From Linyphia triangularis (lineage: Eukaryota > Arthropoda > Arachnida > Araneae > Linyphiidae): a stretch of 64,000 bases of DNA. The DNA lies in assembly GCA_963978545.1 (NCBI GenBank), contig OZ021725.1, positions 9,388,846-9,452,845 on the forward strand, given 5' to 3'. Under the pieces are notes generated by a model. The model was not told where the DNA came from, made no database searches, and saw only the letters and a program-made list of their open reading frames with translations. The position numbers and the translations under genes were made by a program. Shown here piece by piece: positions 22,951 to 34,432 of the stretch (within the stretch, counting starts at the first letter, position 1; each line of letters starts with the position of its first letter).

Positions 22951-23006
22951 CGTTCCACCGGTACAGTCACGTAGTACACATGCAGACGATTGTCGATGGC
23001 AGCCAT
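22951..23006 (-). CDS. candidate alternative first coding exon of the CaaX-protein gene
   Basis: On the minus strand a start codon in good context (GCG ATG GCT G) opens MAAIDNRLHVYYVTVPVE followed by CG and a donor CG|GTAGGT. The exon leaves two bases of a split codon, exactly what the terminal exon at 13694 requires, so splicing would continue in frame into HESGIDNPF. The surrounding 400 bp is clearly richer in GC than the intron, as a promoter or 5' UTR would be. I do not recognise the peptide. The evidence is splice signal, start context, phase and composition only; transcript data would decide it. Confidence 0.4.
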
Positions 23007-23395
23007 CGCCTACAGCAGATGAGAGTTACTCTTTTTTTCGATCACATCCTCTCGAACCACACAGGGGCGGGTGTCCCTTTCTCACGTCGGAATTTCAGAC
23101 GATAATTTCGGGCAGACGATAAGTTTGCTGCTGCAGGTGATATCTCGGACAGTGTCATTGCCAGGCATGTTGTGTTGTTTTATTATTATTATTTTATTTT
23201 TAGGATCTTTCTCCTACGCCACGCAGCTTGGAGGTGAGACGGCGGCATTTTTAGAGTCCAATTTGGAGAGGATCTGCGCAATGGGGGTTGCCGGTAAAAA
23301 GGGCGCCGTGGCGTAGAAACTGACACTAGGATGTCGCCAAGAGTGAGAAGGACAACAGCTGGGAGAACGAGCAATGGGATATATTTATTTTTAAT
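23007..23395 (-). promoter_or_regulatory. GC-rich island, possible promoter/5' UTR of the alternative first exon
   Basis: Lies directly upstream (minus sense) of the candidate start codon at 23006, with CpG-containing blocks (GGGCGCCGTGGCG, CGTCTCACC, ACACCCGCCCC). A plus-strand open stretch across it (23071-23316) has no known motif. Promoter status is inference. Confidence 0.3.
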
Positions 23396-23456
23396 CTGGT
23401 GCCCTGACAGAAGCGACCGAATAATAATATAACCCATAAAAACAAAGTTTTTAATA

Positions 23457-23875
23457 CAGAGCGGCTACAGAACCGGGAAAACTGGAAATCAGGGAAATGT
23501 CAGGGAGCTTTCTGATTCTGGAAAAAATCAGGGAACTTTTTAGAATTTCACTAAAATCATTTTGTATCGTTTAAGGTACGTTCATCCATATTTTAGCGCT
23601 ATTTACCCAGAAATTTGTGGTGGTAAGCCATTAGAAGTTTAATGTTACGGAATAATTAAAACTTTTCATTACCAGCAAAACTATTTAAAATTTTTTTGCA
23701 TATTATCTCTTTAGAATACATGTTCTACTTTATCAGGATGTCTACGCCATCTGGAAAACTTAAGAAAATTGAGGAAATTTGAATCAAAAGTTTGCCCTAA
23801 AATCAGGGAATTTTTTTAGAAATCTGTCGGGGAAATCAGGGTATTATCAGGGAACTTAACTTGTTTTCATTCAAT
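23457..23875 (-). mobile_element. hAT-like MITE family I, copy 1
   Basis: Starts CAGAGCGGCTACAGAACC and reads as the reverse complement of the copies at 36672 and 38039 (CAGGGAGCTTTCTGATTCTGG, repeated GAAATCAGGGAA). The right end is degraded. Confidence 0.5.
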
Positions 23876-23884
23876 GTCAATTAT

Positions 23885-24600
23885 AAATGAAAATTAAAAT
23901 AGCAGTTTACAAAACCAGGTGGAGCCACTGCATATGCATTGACGTAATGATTTCAAATATAAAATAAAAATATATTAGACGCTATTTTCGAATTTTTAAT
24001 TTATGTCATTTTATTAAGGGATCATTTTTGTACCAACTCGCCAAAATTCATGATTTTCTACAAAGTAGTTTCTAAATGAACTGGACTAAAATACAGTCGA
24101 ATCTCGATTAACCGACCTAATTCGGACCAAAGGTAGGTCGGTTAAGCGAAAATTCCGGATAAAAGAGAGTTGTAAGAAACAATAAAAAGTAAATGATTTT
24201 CGTTTATTGAAAACAGGACTTTTAATGTTTTTTTATGACATAATTGTTGGAAATGAGTTTTTGTTGCAATAATCTTCATAATCTTTGTTTCACTGCTCTA
24301 TCCCGAAGTCTTTTTGAAGGCAATAGTTCAGTTTGATCTGCATCCGAAGGTTGCTCTAACCATGTCAGTTCTTTAGAAAAACAGTCAAAGCCTCACCATA
24401 ACTAATGTAACTTTATAGCGAGGGAAAAGATTACGGTTTAAAAAGGAACAAATGATTTATTACTCATTTGGGAGATTTTTGATATCGACTAAATGATTGC
24501 CGATTAATAGAGAGTTCCGGATAAAAGAGGGACGGTTAATCGAGGTTCTACTTTATTGTAATATAGCGAGTGTAGGAAATTATCCTTACAAAAAACTCCC
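23885..24600 (+). repeat. dispersed repeat family Y, split by a Tigger-like MITE
   Basis: Shares AAGTAGTTTCTAAATGAACTGG and GTAATATAGCGAG with 26224-26350 and, inverted, with ~25040-25130. The MITE at 24094 sits between ACTAAAA and TTGTAATATAGCG. Confidence 0.4.
24094..24553. mobile_element. pogo/Tigger-like MITE, copy 2
   Basis: TA|CAGTCGAATCTCGATTAACC...GGTTAATCGAGGTTCTACTT|TA, 460 bp, both ends present with a TA duplication. The ends closely match the pogo/Tigger consensus. There is no transposase inside. Confidence 0.8.
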
Positions 24601-25280
24601 TCGCAATAACTTAAGTCATCACTAAAACATACCTATATCAGGTTTTACGTCACAGAAATATATATCTCCAAGAAAATACCATTAATTAAATTTTATTTTC
24701 TGAAACAAACGAGAAAAAAACATCAGAAGTCATCAGAAAAAAGAAGAAGAAAAAAAAAACCTCTTAAATAACACTTCATGAACCTGGCACGTTACGAAGT
24801 TAGTTGCAAGAAAATAACGCCCAAGACTAACCCCAATCCAAATATTGGCGACCGCCAACAGCGATACCTCGCCAACCTACAGTCGACGGAAGAGGAAGAA
24901 GCATTTCACCAACATCTCCGATATCCCAGCATCCCTCTCTCTCTCTTTCGTTTAGGTACGAAGCACGCACATGAAGAAAACATTCAGGCGCAGAGAAACA
25001 TTCTCACTGCATATTGGCGCGACACAAAATGTAGTCAAGAGGAAATCTTAGTAAAGAAGATATACTCGCTATGTTACAATCTTCTAGCCCAGTGCATTTA
25101 GAAACTACTTTGTACAAAACCATGATATTCAGCGAGTAGGTACGAAAAAGATCACTTAATCTTAGTATCTGATATATTTTAATTTATGTTTGAAATCCTT
25201 ACTTCAATGCATTTTCAGTGGCTTCACCTGGTTTTTGCCATTTGCTATTTTAGTTTTCGTTTATAATAGATAGACATTAA
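24601..25280. other. no confident gene; partly repeat family Y, inverted
   Basis: A 107-codon open stretch (24778-25101) has mixed composition and a (CT)n run but no recognisable domain, so I do not call it a gene. 25040-25130 matches family Y in reverse orientation. Confidence 0.35.
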
Positions 25281-26219
25281 CCCTCTGAGCGTCCAGGAAA
25301 TGGGCGAAATTGTACAATTGTTTTCAATGCAATAATTTTTTAATTATATTTTTTCGATTCCAACATAATTTTTTTTAAATTAATAATAATAATAATATTT
25401 TTTTTTTTCGTTTATTTTTTTTAAAATGGGTTTTAAACTATCATCCTACAAAATATTTTATTTTAAATTTTATTTATAAATTTAAAAATGTTGTTTATTG
25501 CTGGAAAAGCTAGTAGACTGAGAGGCGACTGCAATTTTAGGATCCCATCGAACATTATTCTGAATTTTTTATAGAAATTAGAGAAAAGTGAGTAGATTAC
25601 GAATCCACTGGCAAAAATGGCCGAAACTGGCCAAAAATCGACTTTTAATAAGTTGAACTAAATCCAATTGCCAAATGCGCCATAACTTGCCAAATAATGA
25701 GCATTTTTTTTTATTTGGTAACCCTAACTCTTTAATTTTCAATTAAGAAGGTTGCAGACGATTCAGATATCTGGCGGCGGTCTACTTGCATCTATTAAAA
25801 GGGAGACAAGTTGGCAAAAAATCTTAAGTCACTTATGACGTAACTGATGTCGCCAATTTGGCTTACTTTTAAAAGATGTAAGTTTTCCGAGCCAAAGATC
25901 AGAAATCGTTTGCGCTTTTTCTCATTGAAAATCAAAATGAAGTGGGTTGCCAGACGAATAAGTTTGTTCTCTTTTTGGCAAGTTATGACATATTTGGCAA
26001 TCGGATTTTAGTTCAACTCATTCCAAGTCGATTTTTGATCAGTTTCGGCCATTTTTGCCACTGCAGACCAGTGGATTCGTAATCTACTCACTTTTCTCCA
26101 ATTTCTATAAAAAATTCAGAATTATGTACGATGGGGTCCAAAAATTGCAGTCGCCTCTCGGACTATAGGGATTAAAGGACATATACATATACATATATAC
26201 GCCCATGACCCTCAGAGGG
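25281..26219. mobile_element. TTAA-flanked (piggyBac-type) MITE with fold-back element inside
   Basis: TTAA|CCCTCTGAGCGTCC...ATGACCCTCAGAGGG|TTAA. The inverted ends and exact TTAA flanks (25277-25280 and 26220-26223) fit piggyBac-type insertion. Most of its length is the fold-back copy at 25516. Confidence 0.75.
25516..26163 (-). mobile_element. fold-back element, copy 4
   Basis: TA|GACTGAGAGGCGACTGC...GCAGTCGCCTCTCGGAC|TA, 648 bp, inserted inside the TTAA-flanked MITE and therefore younger. Arm order matches copy 2. One arm lacks the GTCTGCCGTGG block. Confidence 0.85.
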
Positions 26220-26518
26220 TTAAATGAAAGCAATTTATGTCATTTCATGAAGTGATTTTTTTCGTATCTACTCACCAAATGTCAAGATGATTACAGAAAG
26301 TAGTTTCTAAATGCACTGGTCTAGAAAATTGTAAATACAGCGAGTAAAGGGAATGATCCTTAATTAGGACTTTCTCTTAGTACAGAAACTTTCATAAAAA
26401 ACTTTTGAACATTGGGCTGGCATAAACAATGAGAGACAGAATTAAGAGACCAGTTGTAGGTTAAAATAGACAGGTACGGAATTTTAAGTACACCGGTTTG
26501 CGACACTAATTTAAATAC

Positions 26519-26984
26519 TGTTACGAATGTTTCTCAAAGGAAATGACGACACAGAAACTATAAAAATTAAATCTTCCTTCGAAAGCTCACAAACTTCTTC
26601 GAACAACAAAACAATCTCTATCAGCTTTCAATACAAGCCACTTCGAATACAGCGTTAATTCAGGTTGAGATAATAAACATCGGAAGCTTTCCGAACAGCA
26701 AACGATTTTCAACGCAATTAACCTCGATTTCATTTTTCGTTTCTTTAAATAGTGTTCACGGAAGAAATTTCTAGCAAAATCCAGCCGGCCAATCGAAATG
26801 CCTTGAAATTTCTCGAATTATTTAGGTGTTGCCACCTTTTCAACGTGAATTATCGCTGTTTACAAATTAAATTAAATAAAAATAGAACTTTGAAAATACG
26901 TCAGTGTTTACAATTTTATACAGAATAAAATAAAAAAGAACTTTAAAATAAATACGTCACTATTTACAGACCATTTTTGTAACA
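26519..26984 (+). mobile_element. solo LTR of a second retrotransposon family
   Basis: TGTTACGAATG...TTTTTGTAACA, 466 bp, flanked by ATAC on both sides (26515-26518 and 26985-26988). It shares the TGTTACG start with the main family but not the body. TTTAAATAG near 26750 and AATAAA near 26875 favour plus orientation. Confidence 0.75.
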
Positions 26985-26988
26985 ATAC

Positions 26989-27438
26989 TGAAATGCCACA
27001 ACAAATTGTTGTAAAATCTTAATATAGCGAGATGATTTCATCGTTTCCTTTTTGAAAAAATGCCTTATGATGCCTTTACAGGATAAGTGCAGCCTAAACG
27101 CTTATTTTTGCAGAAAGCAGTGGTTTTGCAAGACACACAGACGGGTTTTCCGTACCTCATATCCACCAATTTTGTTTATTGACAAATCCGTCCAAATGAG
27201 AATCGCTCTCATCGGTAAAACGTCATCAATTTTACAATCCGGGGGAATTTAAAATTCTACGCCTGTCCATTCAACCACTTGCGTCTTCTTTCTGTATCTC
27301 ACTGTTTCGCAGTTATATTATTTCAAAGTTAGTGAGTCTTTTTTTAAAGACCCTGTACTATGCGATGAGAATATCCCACTATCATCTTGAGTTGCATAAA
27401 AGAACTTCGGATCTTTTGAAAGGAAAAGTTCAAAATGT
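26989..27438. other. no gene seen; dispersed repeat traces
   Basis: Flanks of the solo LTR (CAACAAATTGTTGTAAAATC; TTTCTGTATCTCACTGTTTCG) resemble 43870-44030 and 44510-44600, pointing to an old dispersed repeat. No coding support. Confidence 0.35.
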
Positions 27439-27446
27439 CTTCCAGT

Positions 27447-27529
27447 CAGGGTTGGAAAAAAAACAGGTTTTTTTTTTCTTCTTAAAAACAGGTTTTTTTT
27501 TTCTTCTTAAAAACAGGTTTTTTTTTTCT

Positions 27530-27577
<48 letters not shown>

Positions 27578-28264
27578 GGGGTTTAAAAGGTTTAAAACAG
27601 GTTTTTTCAAAAATCCTTTTCTAATTACATGTATACATATTCATAAAGAAAATTTGACACAAACTAGAATAATTTGTGTTCAATTAATATTTATTTTGAA
27701 AATAATTTAAACTAAGTACAAAAGTAAGTAATGTAGTAAACAATAGTCATTGTTTACTACATAATACAAGGAATATTGCTTTTAGATTCATCAGTAATCG
27801 TGATAAGTTGTTCAAAATGTTATTTTTAATGTTTAGAAATAAGTTGTTAAAACCCAAAAGTTTTAGAAACAAATTTAAAATGCAGCCTAATTTAAGTTTA
27901 ATTGATAATTTTGAATTATTATAGAACATTAATATATCTATTAGTTTAATATTAAAACTTATTGTTGATACTTATAAAAACTTCGATAGTCTTTAATTGC
28001 AAGATTTATTTAAAAATACATTAGAATTATTCCATCTATAGTATTCATAAAAATTTTCACTTAGCGAATTATTTTCTTAAAAAATAATAGAAAGAAAAGT
28101 TGAGTTGTTCAGTTAAAAATAGAAGTCACAGCATTAAATAATTAGAAAATCTATTTATAAATAAATAAAAGTACAATTTTAAATTATTCTTTAAAAAAAC
28201 CCAATTGGGTTTTTTTTTTTGAGAAAAAAACAAAAAACATTTAGTTTAAACCATGCCAACCCTG
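27447..28264. mobile_element. non-autonomous hAT element
   Basis: CAGGGTTGG...CCAACCCTG ends with an exact 8-bp duplication CTTCCAGT (27439-27446 and 28265-28272), as for hAT. The left end has expanded into a 31-bp tandem (ACAGGTTTTTTTTTTCTTCT) and a long poly-A. The body is AT-rich with no transposase. Confidence 0.8.
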
Positions 28265-28328
28265 CTTCCAGTACCTTATAAATTTGAAACTAGATCAATA
28301 AGCTAAGACATTAAAATCATCTACTATA

Positions 28329-28555
28329 CTAAACTCCAACTTAACTTGACATCACTAGACGATAGATCCTCACCGTGCTCATAGGCAATTAATCCATTTT
28401 AGCGGAGTGAAGACATAATTCTCGCCAAACCTTTTAGCCTTTTGTTCTCTACAGGGTTGTGGTTAGGCGAACATTATGCCGCCAAAATGAATTAAATACC
28501 TATGAGCACTGTGACGATCTACCGTCTAGTGATGTCAAGTTAAGTTGAAGTTTAG
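28329..28555. mobile_element. TA-flanked palindromic MITE, copy 2
   Basis: TA|CTAAACTCCAACTTAACTTG...CAAGTTAAGTTGAAGTTTAG|TA, 227 bp, nearly self-complementary along its length and flanked by TA. Confidence 0.8.
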
Positions 28556-29074
28556 TATAGTTTGTTAAATACAGACTTGTCTACAAAACAAAACTGCTCT
28601 ACTAAAAAAATGAATGAAGATCGGGAGATTTAGCGACAGGTAGGCACAGGAACAAGTCCTGGCTTGAAGCCAAGGTTCGAAACCTCCGCCAAACGGCGCG
28701 GCGGCGTCAAGTTCATGGGAGGAAGATTTTCAAGGTATTTTCGGTGCAAGACAAGCTGGCACTTGAAAAACTTCTGTTGCAATAAGACTGGCTCCTGTTT
28801 TTTTAAAGATTGTAGAAACTCCTTGTGTATATTACCTATTTGATAACAGCTCCAGCTAACAAAACTAATTTGGTGTCGTTTTGCAAAAGTTAAAGAATAA
28901 AAAAAAAAAAAAAAAAAATAGCGCAACGTTATTTATAACGCAGTTGGAACCATTAGTTTGGGTGGCAAAAAATACTTGAATATTAGTATATTTTAACTAT
29001 CATCTATTCTAATATGAAACTTCCTTGGCAAGAGGGATCAATGAAGAGTCACGGATTTTATTTTTGTCCACTAC
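28556..29074. other. no gene seen
   Basis: A minus-strand open stretch here has no motif and includes a poly-A/T run. Not called. Confidence 0.35.
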
Positions 29075-29078
29075 TTAA

Positions 29079-29801
29079 GGTATACATATACATTAGGAAT
29101 CGCGAAATTTGACTCAATTCTGCGTTTTTGTGTTTTGTTTTTAAAATATTCCCGAATTCATTACCATTAAAATGATACCATTTTCTTTTCGAGACTCTAA
29201 TTACTTTTTAAATTACAGTAGGTTTTGTGAACCTATTTTGTATCACGTTCATTAGTGTAGTAAACTTTGAACGCGTTTTCTGAAGAATGACATTTTGGTG
29301 TTATGTGACTTTACGCCAACGGTCATAACTTCATAATAAATGGTCCGATTTACAAAATTCTAATTTTGTTTGGTAGACAATAGTTGTGAATGTGTTTTCT
29401 ATGGAGAATCTAATACATATTAATATAAACACATTTTTATGCATATTTTAATCTTAATTTTGAGTTAAAAACTATATATTTTTTAAAACTTTTTATTTTA
29501 AAACTTATAATTAAATAAATATTGAAGCCAAATTCAAAATTCTCAGTAGGAACATGCGTCCATATAATATTTCTTATTTGAAATAAAAATAATACCTCTA
29601 AGTTAATTACAAGTTTAATTTATGTATGTTTTAATTATGTCCTAATTAATCACTTTAATTGCAATTAGCTGATTAAAAAATTGACGGAAAAAAAAAGTTT
29701 ATATATAAAAATGCATCATTTTTAATTCTGATATACTGCCAAAAAGTTTGAAATTATAACCTAAAAATTAAAGAAAATCATCTCAATTGTATATGTATAC
29801 C
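29079..29801. mobile_element. TTAA-flanked element with GGTATACATATACA ends
   Basis: TTAA|GGTATACATATACA...TGTATATGTATACC|TTAA, a perfect 14-bp inverted repeat with TTAA on both sides (29075-29078 and 29802-29805). A diverged relative of the body is at 35742-36225. No coding capacity is seen. Confidence 0.7.
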
Positions 29802-29869
29802 TTAATCGAAAATAATAAAACAGAGTCAAACACTATTTTGGTAGGTAAAGGGAATGGAACGGTTAACTG

Positions 29870-31735
29870 ATTGGAACTAACGTGATTGAAACCAATAACT
29901 GATAAAGTTATTGAAACTGTTCACTGATAAGACGATAGAAATTGATAACATGATTGAAAATGTAAATCGATAGTGATTGAAACTGTTAATTGATAAAAAA
30001 AACTTAATGAAACTGTTATTTGATAAAAAAAACTTATTGAAACTGTTAATTGATAAAAAAAACTTATTGAAACTGTTATTTGATAAAAAAACTTATTGAA
30101 ACTGTTAAATTGATAAAAAAACTTATTGAAACTGTTAAATTGATAAAAAAACTTATTGAAACTGTTAATTGATAAAAAAACTTATTGAAACTGTTAATTG
30201 ATAAAAAAACTTAATTGAAACTGTTATTTGATAAAAAAACTTATTGAAACTGTTAATTGATAAAAAAACTTATTGAAACTGTTATTTGATAAAAAAACTT
30301 ATTGAAACTGTTATTTGATAAAAAAAACTTATTGAAACTGTTAAATTGATAAAAAAACTTATTGAAACTGTTAATTGATAAAAAAACTTATTGAAACTGT
30401 TAAATTGATAAAAAAAACTTATTGAAACTGTTATTTGATAAAAAAAACTTATTGAAACTGTTAATTGATAAAAAAACTTAATTGAAACTGTTATTTGATA
30501 AAAAAAAAACTTATTGAAACTGTTAAATTGATAAAAAAACTTATTGAAACTGTTATTTGATAAAAAAAAAACTTATTGAAACTGTTATTTGATAAAAAAA
30601 ACTTATTGAAACTGTTAAATTGATAAAAAAACTTATTGAAACTGTTAATTGATAAAAAAAACTTATTGAAACTGTTATTTGATAAAAAAACTTATTGAAA
30701 CTGTTAAATTGATAAAAAAACTTATTGAAACTGTTAAATTGATAAAAAAACTTATTGAAACTGTTAATTGATAAAAAAACTTATTGAAACTGTTAATTGA
30801 TAAAAAAACTTAATTGAAACTGTTATTTGATAAAAAAACTTATTGAAACTGTTAATTGATAAAAAAACTTATTGAAACTGTTATTTGATAAAAAAACTTA
30901 TTGAAACTGTTATTTGATAAAAAAAACTTATTGAAACTGTTAAATTGATAAAAAAACTTATTGAAACTGTTAATTGATAAAAAAACTTATTGAAACTGTT
31001 AAATTGATAAAAAAAACTTATTGAAACTGTTATTTGATAAAAAAAACTTATTGAAACTGTTAATTGATAAAAAAACTTAATTGAAACTGTTATTTGATAA
31101 AAAAAAAACTTATTGAAACTGTTAAATTGATAAAAAAACTTATTGAAACTGTTATTTGATAAAAAAAAAACTTATTGAAACTGTTATTTGATAAAAAAAA
31201 CTTATTGAAACTGTTAAATTGATAAAAAAAATTATTGAAACTGTTAATTGATAAAAAAACTTAATTGAAACTGTTATTTGATAAAAAAAAACTTATTGAA
31301 ACTGTTAAATTGATAAAAAAACTTATTGAAACTGTTATTTGATAAAAAAAAACTTATTGAAACTGTTATTTGATAAAAAAAACTTATTGAAACTGTTAAA
31401 TTGATAAAAAAAATTATTGAAACTGTTAATTGATAAAAAAACTTATTGAAACTGTTATTTGATAAAAAAAAACTTATTGAAACTGTTAAATTGATAAAAA
31501 AAACTTATTGAAACTGTTATTTGATAAAAAAACTTATTGAAACTGTTATTTGATAAAAAAAAACTTATTGAAACTGTTAAATTGATAAAAAAAACTTATT
31601 GAAACTGTTATTTGATAAAAAAACTTATTGAAACTGTTATTTGATAAAAAAAACTTATTGAAACTGTTAAATTGATAAAAAAAACTTATTGAAACTGTTA
31701 AATTGATAGAAACAGTTAACGTCATTGAAAGTGTT
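29870..31735 (+). repeat. 28-31-bp satellite array with higher-order structure
   Basis: About 60 monomers of CTTATTGAAACTGTTAATTG plus ATAAAAAAA. Three forms differ at TTAATTG, TTATTTG or TTAAATTG, and the A-run varies from 6 to 10. A block of 20 monomers starting near 30064 is repeated in the same order of forms starting near 30663 (period ~599 bp), followed by a repeat of its last six monomers. Edge monomers (29870-29970 and 31710-31735) are degenerate. Confidence 0.9.
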
Positions 31736-31852
31736 TATTATTAAAGTGATTGAAACTGCTAAAAATGGTACTTTAAAGACTCGCGGAATTTGAATTTAAA
31801 TGCCAAACTTAACAAAAGTTGTGAACTCAGTTTTAGATCCTAAAAACAGTCT

Positions 31853-32086
31853 CTAAACTCCAACTTAACTTGACATCACTAGACGATAGATCTTCACCGT
31901 GCTCATAGGCATTTAATCCATTTTGGCGGCGTGAAAGCATAATGCTCGCCAAACCACAACCCTTTAGAGAACAAAAGGCTCTAAGGTTTGGCGAGCGTTT
32001 TGTCTTCACTCCGCTAAAATGGATTAAATGCCTATGAGCACGTGAAGATCTATCGTCTAGTGATGTCAAGTTAAGTTGGAGTTTAG
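31853..32086. mobile_element. TA-flanked palindromic MITE, copy 3
   Basis: CTAAACTCCAACTTAACTTG...GTTGGAGTTTAG|TA, 234 bp. The left flank is CT rather than TA. GGTTTGGCGAGC and CTCGCCAAACC mark the inverted middle. Confidence 0.75.
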
Positions 32087-32400
32087 TATAGTAAAGTTTC
32101 GTAGAGCTATCCTATAATAGTAACCAGACATTTGAACAAATTTGATCTTTTAAATTACTTTTTTTTAATACTTTTCCTAACATCTCAGTTGTATGATTTT
32201 ATAACTGTTATTAATTTTATGATTAGAAAATACCTAAAAATGATACATTTATAAGTTCATTACAGTAACCAGACTATATAACTCGATTTTAATAACTTAT
32301 AACACTACATAGTATGATAATTATATAAAAACATAAATTATAATTTTATTTAAGAATGACATATTACCGTTAAAATCAAACCATTACAACTATAAATACA

Positions 32401-33022
32401 CTAGCTGCGTGGCCCGTCGTTGACGGATAAACTCAGTTTTTGGTACTAAATAAAAGTAATATAAAAGTTTATCACCCCATTGTAAATTCATTCTTTGTTC
32501 GTTTAGTTCGGCATGTCTTAGCCGATCGGCTTCTAAACGAACGGCACGCCTCTCTGATGTTTCTCTACTCCTTACAGACTCCTGGCGTCGCCGTTGCGAC
32601 GCTAATCTGTCCTCTGGGGAAATGTCCGGCTGCCGCAAAGTCGAAGCTTCTTGGTTGTCATTTTGTAATTCGTTCCTCTTTAAACGTTTTTGAAAAACTT
32701 TTTTGTCGATTTTGCTTAATGATGGGCGTTTTTTTCTAGGCATTGTGAATGTAGAATATCATTTGCGATTTTCAAAACAAACCAAACGAAGATTGTCATT
32801 CAGTTGCCATTCAGGAAATACTAAATTGTGTCTGCTTAAAAACACCAAAAAAAATTATTTCGGAAATTTTAAAACTCAATTAAAATTAAAAATATATCGC
32901 CTATTTTACTCCTGGTCGTTTAATTAAGCTATATACCAAATTTCATCCTAATCCGTTAGGTAGTTTTTACGTGAAACGGTCCCCAAATCCGTGTGACAGA
33001 AAGTCAGTTTTATTTATATAGA
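32401..33022 (-). mobile_element. Helitron derivative, copy 2, with coding remnant
   Basis: Minus strand: A|TCTATATAAATAAAACTGAC at 33022 to GACGGGCCACGCAGCTAG|T at 32401, 622 bp. TC start, CTAG end and A/T insertion site fit a Helitron. It is a different family from the copies at 2344 and 56960. It holds the start of a Helitron reading frame. Confidence 0.7.
32404..32743 (-). pseudogene. N-terminal fragment of a Helitron-encoded protein
   Basis: Starting MPRKKRPSLSKIDKKVFQKR, the frame is Lys/Arg/Glu-rich, with RRRQESVRSRETSERRAVRL resembling the RxRETxExRxxRL repeats found at the N-terminus of Helitron-associated proteins in arthropods. It runs only ~113 codons and reads straight through the element's 3' end, so Rep and helicase domains have been deleted. 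The family link is from memory and moderate. Confidence 0.5.
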
Positions 33023-33737
33023 TTATAACTAGATAAAAAAAAAATTATTAAATTATTAATTTATGATAAAATATTTTTCAACCATTTGGCTTCATCGTAA
33101 GTTAGAAAAATTTCTTTAAGATTCTCAAATACTACAACATGCCTTTAGTAACACAAGTTAAATACAACATCAATTATTTTTTAGACTTCAATAACTTATA
33201 ATTAAGTCTAAAATATTTTCGAAGTCTACATTCGAAAAGAACTTGAAGCTTCCCAAGTGCAATAAAAAATATAACCAATTACAAAGGAACACAGCACATG
33301 CCTTCACGGCAGTTAATGAACGTGCAAGGAGAAGGTACTTTTAAAGGGTCATTCACATTCTACAAAATGACGCCCCCCCCCCCTCCTTTTTTAAAAAAAA
33401 GTATTCCCAATTATTGGATTTCGAGACCTTAGAATTCTTTTTTGACTTTTCCTACAGTAATGAATGCTTGTAAGACCCTGTGATTGGCTCTTTCAAAAAT
33501 TGGGAAAGTGCGAGACTCGTTTGTGATTGGAGCAACAGTGGCTCGGTAGTGAAAACCGTCAAGATCACGACAAGAAAATCGCGAGATCGAATCAGGACGC
33601 TGTCATAAAACTGGAGAGTAAAATAAATTGATAATACAGAATACTTGAGAATGTAAAAAAAATATATATATCAGTCAAGCGGAATGTAATTATTAAAAAG
33701 ATTTTTTTTTAAAGAAAAGCATCCGTGTGTGGTTGTA
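33023..33737. other. no gene seen
   Basis: Intronic AT-rich DNA with a poly-C tract near 33372. No supported feature. Confidence 0.35.
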
Positions 33738-33745
33738 TATTAAAA

Positions 33746-34012
33746 TACGTGGTGATTATAATTAAAGTTCAACTTTCAAAAAACAGTAAAAAAAAAAAAC
33801 TCCTTGAAATGACCTGAAGTTTGACCTGAATATTCTGGAAGAGAGAAATTGTATGGCAAAAGGGAAAAAAAAATATTTCGTAATAGTATGCTTTCTTAGG
33901 TATACTATTTCTCTCTTCTCCGCACATATTCAGGCCAAATTTCATGTCTTTCTGACTAGTAGATATTTTTCAAGTTTTTTGAAAGCTGAACTTTAATTAC
34001 AATCACCTCGTA
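33746..34012. mobile_element. inverted-repeat MITE with 8-bp duplication
   Basis: The ends TACGTGGTGATTATAATTAA and, inverted, TTAATTACAATCACCTCGTA match over ~32 bp. Flanks carry TATTAAAA on both sides (33738-33745 and 34013-34020), giving an 8-bp duplication. hAT- or P-type mobilisation is possible. Confidence 0.65.
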
Positions 34013-34432
34013 TATTAAAATATTGTTTTGAATCACAAAACACTTTTTAACTGAATTTTTTCAAAGTACTTAGTTTTGTGGAACAGTTTTGGTATAAAGA
34101 AGAATAATTTTATAGGAAACACGTTACATTTTTTTTTCGGAGACTTATTTGTTATGAATATTATTAGTAGGTTAGTAGGTCACTTTTTTCAGGTCAAATT
34201 TCATGTCTTTCTGACTAGTGGATATTTTTTAAGCTTTTTGACAGCTGAACTTTAATTATAATCGCCCCGTATATTAAAATATTGTTTTGAATCACAAAAC
34301 ACTTTTTAATTGAATTTTTTCAAATGACTGTTTTGTGGAACAGTTTTAGTATAAAGAACAATAATTTTATGGGAAACACGTTAAATTTTTTTTTCAGAGA
34401 CTTATTTGTATAGAATATTATTAGTCTTCCTT
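33931..34432 (+). repeat. 259-bp tandem duplication
   Basis: CAGGCCAAATTTCATGTCTT at 33931 recurs at 34190, and GTTTTGAATCACAAAACAC at 34025 recurs at 34284. The unit includes the right half of the MITE plus its flank, so it arose after the MITE inserted. Confidence 0.75.

Noticed and set aside
24778..25101. 107-residue open frame as a gene
   Set aside because: No domain and no convincing splice or start context; partly overlaps an inverted dispersed repeat.
29870..31735. CRISPR-like array
   Set aside because: The repeats are directly adjacent without unique spacers, and the setting is eukaryotic. It is a satellite.
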